Origin: Mycobacterium sp.
GTDB lineage: Bacteria; Actinomycetota; Actinomycetes; Mycobacteriales; Mycobacteriaceae
Assembly: GCA_016197405.1 (NCBI GenBank)
Contig: JACPVR010000004.1
Coordinates: forward strand, 1-64,000
DNA: 64,000 nucleotides
Reading direction: 5' to 3'
Shown: positions 39,685-49,129 of the stretch, piece after piece
Position numbering within the stretch: position 1 is the first letter of the stretch
How the letters are laid out: each line of letters starts with the position of its first letter
Program-made: the position numbers and the translations under genes
Notes under the pieces: generated by a model
The model's database searches: none
The model's input: the letters and a program-made list of their open reading frames with translations, nothing else
Told to the model about the DNA's origin: nothing

Positions 39685-40752
39685 ATGAATAGCGTTGAGC
39701 GCACATCCGATTCGGGCGTCGTCGAGAAACTCTCGGTGCTGGACCGGTTTCTGCCGGTCTGGATCGGCGTCGCCATGGCAGCGGGCCTGCTGCTGGGCAG
39801 ACAGATTCCCGGGCTCGACACCGCGCTGGATCGTGTGCAGATCGACGGCATATCGCTGCCGATAGCGCTGGGCCTGTTGATCATGATGTACCCGGTGCTG
39901 GCGAAGGTCCGCTATGACCGGCTCGATTCGGTCACCGGCGACCGCAAGCTGCTGCTGAGCTCGCTGCTGCTCAACTGGGTTCTCGGCCCGGCGTTGATGT
40001 TTGCGTTGGCCTGGCTGCTGCTGCCCGATCTGCCTGAGTACCGCACCGGACTCATCATCGTGGGTCTGGCGCGCTGCATCGCGATGGTCATCATCTGGAA
40101 CGACCTGGCCTGCGGTGACCGGGAAGCTGCCGCCGTGCTGGTGGCACTCAATTCGATCTTTCAGGTCGTGATGTTCGCGGTGCTCGGTTGGTTCTACCTG
40201 TCGGTTCTGCCTGGCTGGCTCGGCCTGCAACAGACCAGCATCAGCACGTCGCCGTGGCAGATCGCCAAGTCGGTGCTGATCTTCCTGGGTATCCCGCTGC
40301 TGGCCGGCTACCTGTCGCGGCGACTCGGCGAGAAGGCCAGAGGCCGCCAATGGTACGAAGCCGAATTCCTCCCGCGTATCGGTCCGTGGGCGCTGTACGG
40401 GTTGTTGTTCACCATCGTCATTCTCTTTGCGCTGCAAGGCGAACAGATCACCGAAAGGCCCGGTGACGTCGCCCGCATCGCGCTCCCGCTGTTGGCCTAC
40501 TTCGCCATCATGTGGGGTGGCGGCTACCTGCTCGGCGCGGCACTGGGACTGGGTTATCAGCGCACCACGACCCTGGCCTTCACCGCCGCGGGCAACAACT
40601 TCGAACTGGCCATCGCCGTCGCCATCGCCACCTACGGCGCGACATCGGGGCAAGCACTCGCCGGGGTCGTCGGCCCGCTCATCGAGGTTCCGGTCCTGGT
40701 CGCCCTGGTGTATGTGTCGTTGGCCCTACGGAACAGGTTCGTCCGCTCATGA
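39685..40752 (+). CDS. acr3: Arsenite efflux transporter Acr3
   Basis: The 355-residue, ten-helix membrane protein belongs to the Acr3 family. The conserved TM4 cysteine is present in IVGLARCIAMVIIWNDLA, and FTAAGNNFELAIAVAIATYG near the C-terminus is a family hallmark. It exports arsenite produced by the next gene, arsC, whose start overlaps its stop (ATGA). Confidence 0.93.
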   Translation: MNSVERTSDSGVVEKLSVLDRFLPVWIGVAMAAGLLLGRQIPGLDTALDRVQIDGISLPIALGLLIMMYPVLAKVRYDRLDSVTGDRKLLLSSLLLNWVLGPALMFALAWLLLPDLPEYRTGLIIVGLARCIAMVIIWNDLACGDREAAAVLVALNSIFQVVMFAVLGWFYLSVLPGWLGLQQTSISTSPWQIAKSVLIFLGIPLLAGYLSRRLGEKARGRQWYEAEFLPRIGPWALYGLLFTIVILFALQGEQITERPGDVARIALPLLAYFAIMWGGGYLLGAALGLGYQRTTTLAFTAAGNNFELAIAVAIATYGATSGQALAGVVGPLIEVPVLVALVYVSLALRNRFVRS

Positions 40753-41174
40753 GTGATCAATCCCGCAAGCCCACGGTGCTTTTCGTCTGCGTCAAGAACG
40801 CGGGCAAGTCGCAGATGGCCGCAGGCCTGATGCGAAAGGCCGCCGGCGATGCGGTCGTCGTCCATTCGGCCGGCACCAAACCCGGGGCGGCGGTCAACGA
40901 ACTGTCCGCGCAAGCCCTCGCCGAAGTCGGCGTCGACATCTACGGAAACACTCCCACTCTCGTTGACCCGCAGTTGATCCGCGATGCCGATATCGTCGTC
41001 GTGCTCGGGCGAGAAGCCCGGCTCGATCCGGCGCCCGGGGTCGTCGTCGAGACCTGGGAGACCGACGAGCCATCCGAGCGCGGTATCGAGGGCATCGAAC
41101 GTATGCGCCTGGTACGTGACGATATCGCCGCCCGGGTTGCCGACCTGGCACGGCGGTTGTCGGCGCGGGCGTGA
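40749..41174 (+). CDS. arsC: Arsenate reductase, low-molecular-weight phosphatase fold
   Basis: The 141-residue enzyme reduces arsenate to arsenite. The catalytic loop is VCVKNAGKSQMAAG, with Cys14 as nucleophile. The arginine expected at the end of the canonical Cys-x5-Arg loop is a lysine here. HSAGTKPGAAVNE and TWETDEP follow. Actinobacterial enzymes of this type commonly use mycothiol and mycoredoxin. Last gene of the arsenic operon, translationally coupled to acr3. Confidence 0.9.
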   Translation: MSDQSRKPTVLFVCVKNAGKSQMAAGLMRKAAGDAVVVHSAGTKPGAAVNELSAQALAEVGVDIYGNTPTLVDPQLIRDADIVVVLGREARLDPAPGVVVETWETDEPSERGIEGIERMRLVRDDIAARVADLARRLSARA

Positions 41175-41198
41175 GGCACGACTGCGAAGGGGCCGCAA

Positions 41199-43109
41199 TC
41201 AGTTTGGCGTCCAACCCTTCGCCCGAACCATCGTCATGACGCCTGGGAATAACACCAGCCGTACGGCGAACACGTCGATGAGGATTCCCACTGCCGCGCC
41301 GATACACAACATCCGAACGACGATGTCGGGATCGAGAGCGAAGGCAAGCAGGATGGCGATCGCGACCAGCCCGCCCGCGGCGGCGACGTGCGAGTTTCGC
41401 GCCTCTGAAACCGTGAAGACCTCGTGATTGGTCGATGAGGCGAAGACGATGACGAATGCCAGTACCGCGGCCCACGTGGACATCGGCACGGCTGCGGGTA
41501 GTCCGAGAATTGCTGTGCCCCAGCCCCACTGAAATAGCACGACCATCGCGCCGTAGGTGGCTGCAAGTCCGAGCAGTTTCGTCGCACCGGCCGTCGCCGC
41601 ACCCACCGGGTCGGTGAAAGCCACGACGACTGCCTCCGTCAGCGCCACCACGGCCAGCATCATCAGCAAAAACCGCCGGTCCAGTGATGTGGATAGGTCA
41701 GCGAAGTACGCCGTCAGGCCGGTGACGGTCGCACCGTCCGGCAGTGCGGCACGCAATCTGCGGAGGGCGGTGACGGTGGCCGCATCGTCCGGTGCGCTGC
41801 GTGCCTCCACCGTGAACAGTCGCAGCGAACGTCGAGCGTCGTAATCGGGATCGGAGACGAATGCGAAGTCACCGGTGCGCCGCAGCGCCGTGACGAGCGG
41901 CCCGACCGGCCACGCGCTCGCCTCGACCACAACGGTGAAAGGCCCGTTGGCGCCCGGGCCGAACGCCTCGGCCGTCACGTCGTATGCACGCCGGATAGTG
42001 TCGGTCGTCGCCCAACTCCCGGCACTGCGTGGCCAGGTGCGCAACCCGGTGACGGGGACGGCGAGCAACACCAGCACCAGGACCGTAGATGCCACCGTCG
42101 CGACCGATCGAGTCCGCTTCCGTGGCCGCCGCGCGGTCGCACCCTGTCGTGCCACCCGATGGCCGAATGCACCGCACATCGCGGGAACCACGGTGACGAC
42201 TACCGCAACGATCCCGACGACGACGGCGGCCACGGCGTAACTCACTGTCGAAAGTGTTGGCGCTGAAAGCAATTGGCTTCCGAGTGGAAGGCAGACCGCC
42301 ACGGTGAGACCCGCGATGACCACGCTGCCTCCCGCTCGTCCGTTCGCCGCCGCCGCCGCCGCGGCACGCGGATGCAGACCACCCTGGAGCGCTTCTCTGA
42401 ACCTGGCCAGGAACAGCAGCACGTAATCGGCACTGATCACGACGCCGATGAGGACCGACACATACGGGGCCACCGTCGCCAGTGGCAGCGCGCCGCCCAG
42501 CATCGTCAACAGGGCAAGCCCCGTGCCGATACCGAACAGCGCGACGGCCGCGCACACGGCGACGGCGGCCGGTGAGCCCAGCATCGCGCACAGCAATCCC
42601 AGCGCCACCAGCACCGCGAGCTTCTCTGTCGCCGGCCCGTTGTCGGTGTGCTGCTCGGGCACCTCCCCGCCGATCTCGATGCGGACGCCATCGCCGCGGA
42701 AGGGAGCCACGGCGCGCTCAAGCTCGTTGCGCCCTCGTGATCCGCCGATCTCGCCTGCGCCCAACCGATAGCGCACCGCGATCAGCGCGGTATCGCCGCG
42801 CGCGGCAAGTCGAGGTGCCGACACCGACGCCGCTGCGGGAACCTCGAGCAGGCGGGCACGCAGGGCATCCAGGTCTCCGGACGCGAAAACCCCCGACGAC
42901 CTCTGGACGATCACCCGTGCGTCGGCTCCGGTATGCGCCGCTCCGGTGTTCGCGGGGGCATCGACTTCGGCAGATGGCCGAGCGCCGAACGCCGCGGCCA
43001 GACCGACGGCAACCGCGATGACGACAACCCACACCCCGATCACTCGCCACGGCCTCTCGGCGCAGGACGCCCCCAGGCTCACCAGCCGGCGCGCCATCGC
43101 CGATCTCAC
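41199..43109 (-). CDS. Small MmpL/RND-family membrane transporter
   Basis: A roughly 636-residue MMPL-domain protein with an N-terminal helix (VIGVWVVVIAVAVGLAAAFG), a short periplasmic domain, a five-helix bundle (LAVLVALGLLCAMLG, PLATVAPYVSVLIGVVISAD, YVLLFLARFREAL), then a second half of the same plan (FLLMMLAVVALTEAVVVAF, PMSTWAAVLAFVIVFASSTN, MLCIGAAVGILIDVFAVRL). It is shorter than classical MmpL lipid exporters. Starting at GTG 43109 gives a GTGA overlap with the glycosyltransferase gene; ATG 43097 is an alternative. It probably exports a glycosylated product of the adjacent gmd and glycosyltransferase genes. Confidence 0.82.
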   Translation of the reverse strand: MRSAMARRLVSLGASCAERPWRVIGVWVVVIAVAVGLAAAFGARPSAEVDAPANTGAAHTGADARVIVQRSSGVFASGDLDALRARLLEVPAAASVSAPRLAARGDTALIAVRYRLGAGEIGGSRGRNELERAVAPFRGDGVRIEIGGEVPEQHTDNGPATEKLAVLVALGLLCAMLGSPAAVAVCAAVALFGIGTGLALLTMLGGALPLATVAPYVSVLIGVVISADYVLLFLARFREALQGGLHPRAAAAAAANGRAGGSVVIAGLTVAVCLPLGSQLLSAPTLSTVSYAVAAVVVGIVAVVVTVVPAMCGAFGHRVARQGATARRPRKRTRSVATVASTVLVLVLLAVPVTGLRTWPRSAGSWATTDTIRRAYDVTAEAFGPGANGPFTVVVEASAWPVGPLVTALRRTGDFAFVSDPDYDARRSLRLFTVEARSAPDDAATVTALRRLRAALPDGATVTGLTAYFADLSTSLDRRFLLMMLAVVALTEAVVVAFTDPVGAATAGATKLLGLAATYGAMVVLFQWGWGTAILGLPAAVPMSTWAAVLAFVIVFASSTNHEVFTVSEARNSHVAAAGGLVAIAILLAFALDPDIVVRMLCIGAAVGILIDVFAVRLVLFPGVMTMVRAKGWTPN

Positions 43110-44239
43110 ACCCGGGATCCGGCGTTGAGAAGGCCTTCCACGCTGCGGCGGGGTCCACCGCCACGCCAATGCCGACGGTTGCACTCGTACAGGTCGTTGC
43201 CCGCCGATGCGGCAACCGAACGGTCTAGCAGCAGGGCGCGGCACCGCTGCACCAGTGCCTCATCGTCGTCGTATCCGGGCAGATCGAACAGCGGACCGTG
43301 CGAACCGATCGCTGCCGTGCTGCCGACGACGGGCAGCCCGCGGCTTGCTGCATCGAGAAGCTTGGCCCGCACCCCGCCACCTGTCTTGATGGGCGCCAGC
43401 AAGGCACGGCAGGTCGACAGGAACCCGGCGAGGTCCGGTACGAACCCGACATCGCGCACACCATCGGGGTAGGCAGGGTCGCGGGCGCCGGGGTTCTTGG
43501 CGCCGACGACCCACAGCTCGGCGTCGGGGATTCCCGCGGAGATCCGCGGCCACAGCTCCAGAGACTTCACGAAGCCCTCTTGATTGGGCGGCCAGTCCCG
43601 GCGACCGACGAAGACCAACCTACGGCCGGTCGCCGAGATGTCCAGTTGTGGTTCCGGGGGAAAGCTCAACTCGATCCAGCGCGCGGCGGGCACGCCATGG
43701 CTGCGGTAGAAGGCGGCCTCTTCGGCGTCGTAGGTGCCGACCGCGTCAGCGGCGCGCGCCACGCGTAGTTCGTCACGAAGGATGTGCGGCGCCTGCAGGC
43801 GGCCCAATAGGCCGCGGGTGGCCAGCCACACTTGTGACTCGGTGTTGATGGTATTTACGATCAGCGGTCTGCGCCCCCGGTGGCGGCTGCGCAGGAACGT
43901 CTCTGCCATGTAGCTGTGCTCGGCCACATAGAGGTCCGCGTCCGAGGCGTCGATTGCCGTCAACAGCGGGTCGACATCGAAGCGCTCGTGCACCAGACTT
44001 CGCCGAGACCGGATGGAGCCCAACAGAAGTCGCGCCGGAACCACTGCCTGCTTGGGCACCCGGACCAGTGCTCGGCAGCCGGCGGGAAGTTCGCCGTCGC
44101 GATGGTCTTCGCGGGCCAAGCAGATCGCCGATACATCGAACGTCGACGCGGCCAGCTGCATCATGACCCGCGAGGTGGCCAGATCACCGCCCTGCTCGTG
44201 TACCGGATCCTTGGACAGCAGGAACATCACTCGCGTCAT
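43106..44239 (-). CDS. Family 4-type glycosyltransferase
   Basis: The roughly 377-residue GT-B glycosyltransferase starts MTRVMFLLSKDP and has the C-terminal nucleotide-sugar site: VFVGRRDWPPNQEGF, DVGFVPDLAGFL and LLAPIKTGGGVRAKLLDA, with the conserved acidic/basic pattern of group 1 transferases. The neighbouring gmd suggests a GDP-6-deoxyhexose donor such as GDP-rhamnose or a fucose-like sugar. It sits between gmd (28-bp gap) and the MmpL-like gene (overlap). Confidence 0.85.
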   Translation of the reverse strand: MTRVMFLLSKDPVHEQGGDLATSRVMMQLAASTFDVSAICLAREDHRDGELPAGCRALVRVPKQAVVPARLLLGSIRSRRSLVHERFDVDPLLTAIDASDADLYVAEHSYMAETFLRSRHRGRRPLIVNTINTESQVWLATRGLLGRLQAPHILRDELRVARAADAVGTYDAEEAAFYRSHGVPAARWIELSFPPEPQLDISATGRRLVFVGRRDWPPNQEGFVKSLELWPRISAGIPDAELWVVGAKNPGARDPAYPDGVRDVGFVPDLAGFLSTCRALLAPIKTGGGVRAKLLDAASRGLPVVGSTAAIGSHGPLFDLPGYDDDEALVQRCRALLLDRSVAASAGNDLYECNRRHWRGGGPRRSVEGLLNAGSRV

Positions 44240-44267
44240 GTGGCTGTCACCCGGGCAGGCGAGGGGT

Positions 44268-45278
44268 TCACTTCGGTGCCGCAACCAGGCCGCTCGCTCG
44301 GCTTTCGCGCTCGATGTCGCGGCGCACCATCATCTCGACGAGTTCGGGGAAACTCACTCTCGGCTTCCAGCCCAATACCGTTCGCGCCTTGCTGGGGTCG
44401 CCGACCAGCAGATCGACCTCCGCGGGACGCAGGAAGCGCTTGTCGACCTCGACGTAGGGACTCCAGTCGTCGATTCCCACGAATCCGAAAGCCAGGTCCA
44501 AGAATTCGGTCACCGAGTGCGCGCATCCGGTGGCTATGACGTAGTCGTCGGCTTGGTCCTGCTGCAGCATCAAGTACATCGCCTCGACGTAGTCACCGGC
44601 GAAACCCCAATCGCGTTCGACGGTCAGGTTGCCCAGCGGCACCGAGCTCTGTAGACCCAGTGAGATCCGCGCGGCCGCGCGCGATATCTTTCGCGTCACG
44701 AATTCTGTTCCACGACGCGGTGATTCATGATTGAAGAGGATCCCTGAGCTGGCGTGCAGGCCGTAGGACTCGCGGTAGTTGACCGTCATGTGATGGCCGT
44801 AGGCCTTGGCAACGCCGTACGGCGAGCGCGGCCACAGCTGGGTGGTCTCGCGTTGTGGGACCTCGCGAACCCGGCCGAACATCTCGGCGCTGGAAGCCTG
44901 GTACATCCTGATCGCCTTGCCGGACAGGTCCTGTTGCAGGCGTACGGCTTCCAGCACGTTGAGCACGCCCCCACCGGTCACGTCGGTGGTGAGCCGGGCG
45001 TTGGGCCAGGAGTATCCGACGAATGTCACCGCACCCAGGTTGTACACCTCGTCGGGTTGGGCCACCGCCATCGCGCGGATCAAGCTCGGTAGATCGGTGA
45101 GATCGCCACTGATGAGGTTGACCGCGGGCAACTCCGCCCGAAGGACATCCTCTTTCGGGTTGTTCTGTCCGCGCACCAGCCCGTACACGTCATAGCCATG
45201 CCCGAGCAGCAATTCGGCCAGGTACATCCCGTCCTGCCCGGTTATCCCGGTGATCAGCGCCGACCTCGCCGTGCTCAT
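44268..45278 (-). CDS. gmd: GDP-mannose 4,6-dehydratase
   Basis: Gmd converts GDP-mannose to GDP-4-keto-6-deoxymannose. The 336-residue SDR enzyme has ALITGITGQDGMYLAELLL (NADP site), MYQASSAEMFG (catalytic Thr/Ser and Glu region), SPYGVAKAYGHHMTVNYRES (Tyr-x3-Lys) and FNHESPRRGTEFVTRKIS. The next-step reductase or epimerase (rmd, fcl) is not adjacent. First gene of the gmd-glycosyltransferase-MmpL operon. Confidence 0.92.
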   Translation of the reverse strand: MSTARSALITGITGQDGMYLAELLLGHGYDVYGLVRGQNNPKEDVLRAELPAVNLISGDLTDLPSLIRAMAVAQPDEVYNLGAVTFVGYSWPNARLTTDVTGGGVLNVLEAVRLQQDLSGKAIRMYQASSAEMFGRVREVPQRETTQLWPRSPYGVAKAYGHHMTVNYRESYGLHASSGILFNHESPRRGTEFVTRKISRAAARISLGLQSSVPLGNLTVERDWGFAGDYVEAMYLMLQQDQADDYVIATGCAHSVTEFLDLAFGFVGIDDWSPYVEVDKRFLRPAEVDLLVGDPSKARTVLGWKPRVSFPELVEMMVRRDIERESRASGLVAAPK

Positions 45279-45825
45279 TCACAATCCCGTCCACACCAGA
45301 GAAATCAGGATCAGCCACCTACCGAGGCGGCGGATCGTTTGCCATGGGCAGTGACAGTAGCCGACGCCATGGGGCGTCACCACTCGTCCGCGGCGCCGTC
45401 CGGAATTCATCGACCGTCACGCGGGTGAACAACGCGCGCTGTGTAAGCGCACCCCTTCCCTGCGACGGTTTCAGCAAAGACAATGGCCGCTGAGCTGTGA
45501 ATTTCATATGCAATTTCCAAGCAAAGCCACGACGAATCTCGGCCGTTCGCCGGCCTTCGACGACCGGGCGCCGACGCCGCCAGGGCGGTTGATCGAGGGG
45601 TCATCGCGGGTCGCCAAGCCCATGTACCAGGCTGTGGTTCTCGCCGATATGAGTTTGCTGTGGCGGTGTGCGTGCGCGGTCGGTGCGGGCACGGGCGCCG
45701 GCCGGGCGGGCGGTCATCGACGTCGGGGCGGACCAGCGACCGAATTGCACACCAATACCGGCAAAACTTCATAGTGTCGCCACAAAGAAACCTTCGAATT
45801 TGCTGTGCGCTGCTGCTGCTGCGCG
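45279..45825. other. 547-bp region without a supported gene
   Basis: Between divergent gmd and the convergent-side end of the bluB-like gene no reading frame has a ribosome site plus recognisable protein. Short frames occur on both strands (45504-45692 minus, 45508-45774 plus) but look like chance. The part 45480-45530 is clearly AT-richer than its surroundings and could hold the gmd promoter or a regulator site. Confidence 0.5.
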
Positions 45826-46503
45826 CTAGCGGCTTTGGGCGGGCACACCGTCGTCGTGCGTCGGCCAGCTGTTGTCTCCGACGAATTCCGGCAGCGGCCG
45901 GGCGAAGGCCCAGTTGTCGATCTCCAGCGCCGGGCGGTCCGGGAAATCCGGCACCGGCCCCAGGCACAGGATGGCGATCGGTTCGGCACCGGCGGGCATC
46001 GCCAGCAGGGCCGCCAACCGCTGCGGATCGAATATCGACACCCAGCCCATCCCGAGGCCTTCCGCGCGGGCCGCCAGCCACATGTTCTGGATGGCACACG
46101 CCGCCGACGCCAGATCCATCTGCGGCATCGTCCGCCGGCCGAACACGAACCGCTCGCGGTGCTCGCACAGCGCGACCACCAGCAGCTCGGCGCAGTCCAG
46201 GATGCCCTCCACCTTCAACGCCAGGAACTCGTCGTTGCGGTCGCCGAGCGCCTGGGCGGTGCGTGACCGTTCCTCGTCGACGAGCGCATGCACCTGTCGG
46301 CGTAGTCCGTCATCGGTTATCCGGATGAACCGCCACGGCTGCATCAAGCCGACACTGGGCGCGGCGTGCGCGGCGTGCAACAACCGGGACAACACCTCGG
46401 GGGCGACCTCGCTGTCCGGCACGAACCGGCGCATATCGCGTCGTGCGCCGATCGCGCGGTAGACGGCGGCACGCTCGTCGTCGCTGAACCCGTGCTGGCG
46501 CAT
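45826..46503 (-). CDS. bluB: BluB-like 5,6-dimethylbenzimidazole synthase / nitroreductase-fold protein
   Basis: The 225-residue flavoprotein belongs to the BluB branch of the nitroreductase superfamily, which cannibalises FMN to make the lower ligand of vitamin B12. RRDMRRFVPDSEV and HAAHAAPSVGLMQPWRFI are typical of that branch, as is GLGMGWVSIFDP. The start at ATG 46503 fits the family N-terminus. No cobalamin gene is nearby. A different flavin reductase role is possible. It diverges from the methanol dehydrogenase operon. Confidence 0.75.
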   Translation of the reverse strand: MRQHGFSDDERAAVYRAIGARRDMRRFVPDSEVAPEVLSRLLHAAHAAPSVGLMQPWRFIRITDDGLRRQVHALVDEERSRTAQALGDRNDEFLALKVEGILDCAELLVVALCEHRERFVFGRRTMPQMDLASAACAIQNMWLAARAEGLGMGWVSIFDPQRLAALLAMPAGAEPIAILCLGPVPDFPDRPALEIDNWAFARPLPEFVGDNSWPTHDDGVPAQSR

Positions 46504-46534
46504 CCCGCCATCGTACGAACGCGGCCGGCCTACC

Positions 46535-46564
46535 CGAACGGGCAGGTGCGGGGCTGCCCGTTCG
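46535..46564. promoter_or_regulatory. 11-bp inverted repeat upstream of mno
   Basis: CGAACGGGCAG (46535-46545) and CTGCCCGTTCG (46554-46564) are exact reverse complements separated by 8 bp, about 117 bp before the mno start. The right arm recurs exactly at 55047-55057 in the mftM-mftA intergenic region. A response regulator dimer such as MnoR could bind it. Confidence 0.55.
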
Positions 46565-46680
46565 TGCCGAATTGCACTGTCCATGGATGAGTCTTGGCCC
46601 AAGAGTGTTCCCTGCATCACATCGGCGTCTCTAGCTTGGTGGCCGACACCCTATGCACCCAGCAGGAGAGGACGACCGTC

Positions 46681-47973
46681 ATGAAGGTCGAGGATCTACT
46701 CAAGCCGTTCCCCATCAAGGAATTTCACCCGTTTCCGCGCGCCATGATGGGCCCCGGCGCGCATGAGATGGTCGGTCCCGAAGCACTCAAGATGGGCTTC
46801 AAGCGCACGCTGCTGATGTCCTCGGGTCTGCGCGGCACCGACATCGTGCACAACATGGCGGAGTCGCTGAAGTGGCACGGCCTCGAGGTCGTCGTCTACG
46901 ACCAGGTGGAGTCCAATCCCAAGGACTACAACGTCATGGACTCGGTCAAGCTGTACCAGGAGCAGGAGTGCGACAGCTTCATCTCGATCGGTGGCGGCTC
47001 CACCCACGACGCCTGTAAGGGCGCGCGCATCTCGGTTGCTCATGACGGTCGTAACGTCAATGACTTCGAGGGTTTCAACATGAGTGAGAACCCGAAGAAC
47101 CCGCCGCACATCGCCATCTCCACCACGGCCGGCACCGGCTCGGAAACGTCGTGGGCCTATGTCATCACCGACACCACCACCGATCCGGACAATCCGCACA
47201 AGTACGTCGCATTCGACGACGCGTGCGTGGCGACTCTGGCAGTCGACGACCCGGTGCTGTACTTCGAATGCCCGGTCGACTACACCGCGCAGTGCGGCTT
47301 CGACGTGCTGGCCCACGCCTCCGAGCCCTACGTCTCGCGGCTGAACTTCGAGCCCTCGCTGGGCAATGCCATCCGCGCCATCAAGCTCACCGCGGAGAAC
47401 CTGCGCGAGGCCACCTGGAACGGCACCGACCTGAAGGGTCGCGAGGGAATGATGTACGCGCAGTACATCGCTGCGCAGGCCTTCAACTCCGGTGGTCTGG
47501 GCATCATCCACTCGATCTCGCATGCCGTCTCGGCGTTCTACGACACCCACCACGGACTCAACAACGCCATTGCGCTGCCCCGGGTCTGGGCCTTCAACAT
47601 GCCGGTGGCCTACAAGCGGTTCGCCGATATCGCCGAGGCCATGGGGGTGGACACCTACGGCATGACCGACGTGCAGGCCGCCGACGCCGCCCTGGCCGCC
47701 GCCATCCGCCTGCTGCGTGACGTGAACATCATCGAGAAGTTCACCGACGTCAAACAGGACAGCTACTCGAAGAACCGCCTCGGCCTCGGCCCGACCAAGT
47801 ACTACGAGAACGCCCCGGTCATCAAGGGTGACAAGGCTGACGTCGACCGCATCACCAACCACGTCCTCGGTGATGCCTGCACACCGGGCAACGCCAAGGA
47901 ATGCACCTTCGACCTGGTCCGCCCGGTGGTTGAGCACTGCATGAACGGTGACCTTGACGAGCTGTTGCCCTGA
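46681..47973 (+). CDS. mno: NDMA-dependent methanol dehydrogenase (nicotinoprotein)
   Basis: This roughly 430-residue iron-type (group III) alcohol dehydrogenase closely matches the Mno/MDO methanol:NDMA oxidoreductases of actinomycetes, which hold NAD(P) tightly and pass electrons to an external acceptor; genetic work in M. smegmatis ties Mno to mycofactocin. Signatures: ISIGGGSTHDACKGA, STTAGTGSETSWAYVIT, metal ligands Asp208/His212 (GFDVLAHASEP), His277/His281 (IHSISHAVSA) and His290-His291. GGAGAGG precedes ATG 46681. First gene of an operon running to mnoR. Confidence 0.92.
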   Translation: MKVEDLLKPFPIKEFHPFPRAMMGPGAHEMVGPEALKMGFKRTLLMSSGLRGTDIVHNMAESLKWHGLEVVVYDQVESNPKDYNVMDSVKLYQEQECDSFISIGGGSTHDACKGARISVAHDGRNVNDFEGFNMSENPKNPPHIAISTTAGTGSETSWAYVITDTTTDPDNPHKYVAFDDACVATLAVDDPVLYFECPVDYTAQCGFDVLAHASEPYVSRLNFEPSLGNAIRAIKLTAENLREATWNGTDLKGREGMMYAQYIAAQAFNSGGLGIIHSISHAVSAFYDTHHGLNNAIALPRVWAFNMPVAYKRFADIAEAMGVDTYGMTDVQAADAALAAAIRLLRDVNIIEKFTDVKQDSYSKNRLGLGPTKYYENAPVIKGDKADVDRITNHVLGDACTPGNAKECTFDLVRPVVEHCMNGDLDELLP

Positions 47974-47977
47974 GCTG

Positions 47978-49120
47978 ATGTTCGACACAGTTGAGCAGAT
48001 TCGTGAGGCGCTCGCCGGCGAGGGGTACATCGCCGACGAGCGTCTTGCGACAACGGTTTTCCTGCAGACCCGACTCGACAAACCGCTGCTGATCGAAGGG
48101 CCCGCCGGCGTCGGCAAGACCGAACTGGCGAAGGCGCTGGCCGCCGCGACGGGACGGCGGCTGCTGCGCCTGCAGTGCTACGAGGGTCAGGACGAGACCA
48201 AGGCGCTCTATGAGTGGGACTATGGAAAGCAGCTGCTCTACACCCAGATCCTGCGGGAGAAGATCGGCCAACTCGTTTCCGACGCAACCGATCTGGAAGA
48301 CGCCGTCGACCGGATCGGCGCGCAGGAGAGTGTCTTCTTCTCCGACCGGTTCCTGGCCCCGCGTCCGCTGCTGGAGGCGGTGCGCTCGCCGGACCCGGTG
48401 GTGTTGCTGATCGACGAGATCGACCGGGCCGACGAAGCACTCGAGGCGGTCCTGCTGGAGCTGCTCGGGGAGTATCAGGTTTCGGTTCCCGAGATCGGAA
48501 CCTTCACCGCCCGGCATGCCCCGTACGTGATCCTGACGTCGAACAACACCAGGGATCTGGCCGCCGCGCTGAAACGTCGCTGCCTGCATCTGTTCCTCGA
48601 CTATCCCTCGGCGCAGCGGGAATTGGAGATCGTGCGGTCCAAGAAGACCGGACTCAGCGATGCCCTGGCCACGCAGCTCGTCGATATCGTGCGCGGGCTT
48701 CGGGATCTGGATCTGCGGAAATCACCCAGCATCTCCGAAACCATCGACTGGGCCCGCACCCTGGCGGTGCTCGGGGTCGACGAACTGTCGGCCAAGGTGC
48801 TGTCGGACACCGCATCGGTTGTGGTCAAGTACGACAAGGACGTTCGCAAGGCACTCGACGCGTTGCCCCGCCTCGTCGATCCCAATGCGCAGGTCCCGGA
48901 GTCTTTGCGCAACGGACATTCGCACAGCCACGGGCCCGGCCACAGTCACGACCACGGGCCCGGCGGTAACCACAGTCATGACCACGACCACGACCACGAT
49001 CCGGTGGACGGTAAAGAAGTCCGCGCCGCCAAGGACCGCCCCGGCCGATTCACCGACGGCTACTACGGCACTCCCAAAGCCAGTAAGACCGGCGGCCTCG
49101 GTCGACGCCGAGCGCTCTAG
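47978..49120 (+). CDS. MoxR-family AAA ATPase with histidine-rich tail
   Basis: The 380-residue protein is a CoxD/MoxR-like AAA+ ATPase: Walker A LIEGPAGVGKTELAKALA, Walker B VVLLIDEIDRAD, sensor 1 VILTSNNTRDL and arginine finger KRRCLHLF. MoxR proteins with vWA partners act as metal-insertion or maturation chaperones. A separate tail at residues 314-341 holds eleven histidines in Gly/Asp/Ser spacing and looks like a metal-binding or metal-storage segment. It lies 4 bp after mno and before the CoxE-like gene, so it probably matures Mno or the second dehydrogenase. Confidence 0.9.
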   Translation: MFDTVEQIREALAGEGYIADERLATTVFLQTRLDKPLLIEGPAGVGKTELAKALAAATGRRLLRLQCYEGQDETKALYEWDYGKQLLYTQILREKIGQLVSDATDLEDAVDRIGAQESVFFSDRFLAPRPLLEAVRSPDPVVLLIDEIDRADEALEAVLLELLGEYQVSVPEIGTFTARHAPYVILTSNNTRDLAAALKRRCLHLFLDYPSAQRELEIVRSKKTGLSDALATQLVDIVRGLRDLDLRKSPSISETIDWARTLAVLGVDELSAKVLSDTASVVVKYDKDVRKALDALPRLVDPNAQVPESLRNGHSHSHGPGHSHDHGPGGNHSHDHDHDHDPVDGKEVRAAKDRPGRFTDGYYGTPKASKTGGLGRRRAL

Positions 49121-49129
49121 GGCGGCAAC

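Noticed and set aside
24684..45502. Exact 16-mer CCGCTGAGCTGTGAAT at 24684-24699 and 45487-45502, both non-coding
   Set aside because: About one such 16-mer match is expected by chance in 64 kb on two strands, more with GC bias; the flanks do not extend the match.
45504..45774. Short frames on both strands between gmd and bluB
   Set aside because: No ribosome site, no recognisable domain and overlapping opposite frames; reported only as a gene-free region.
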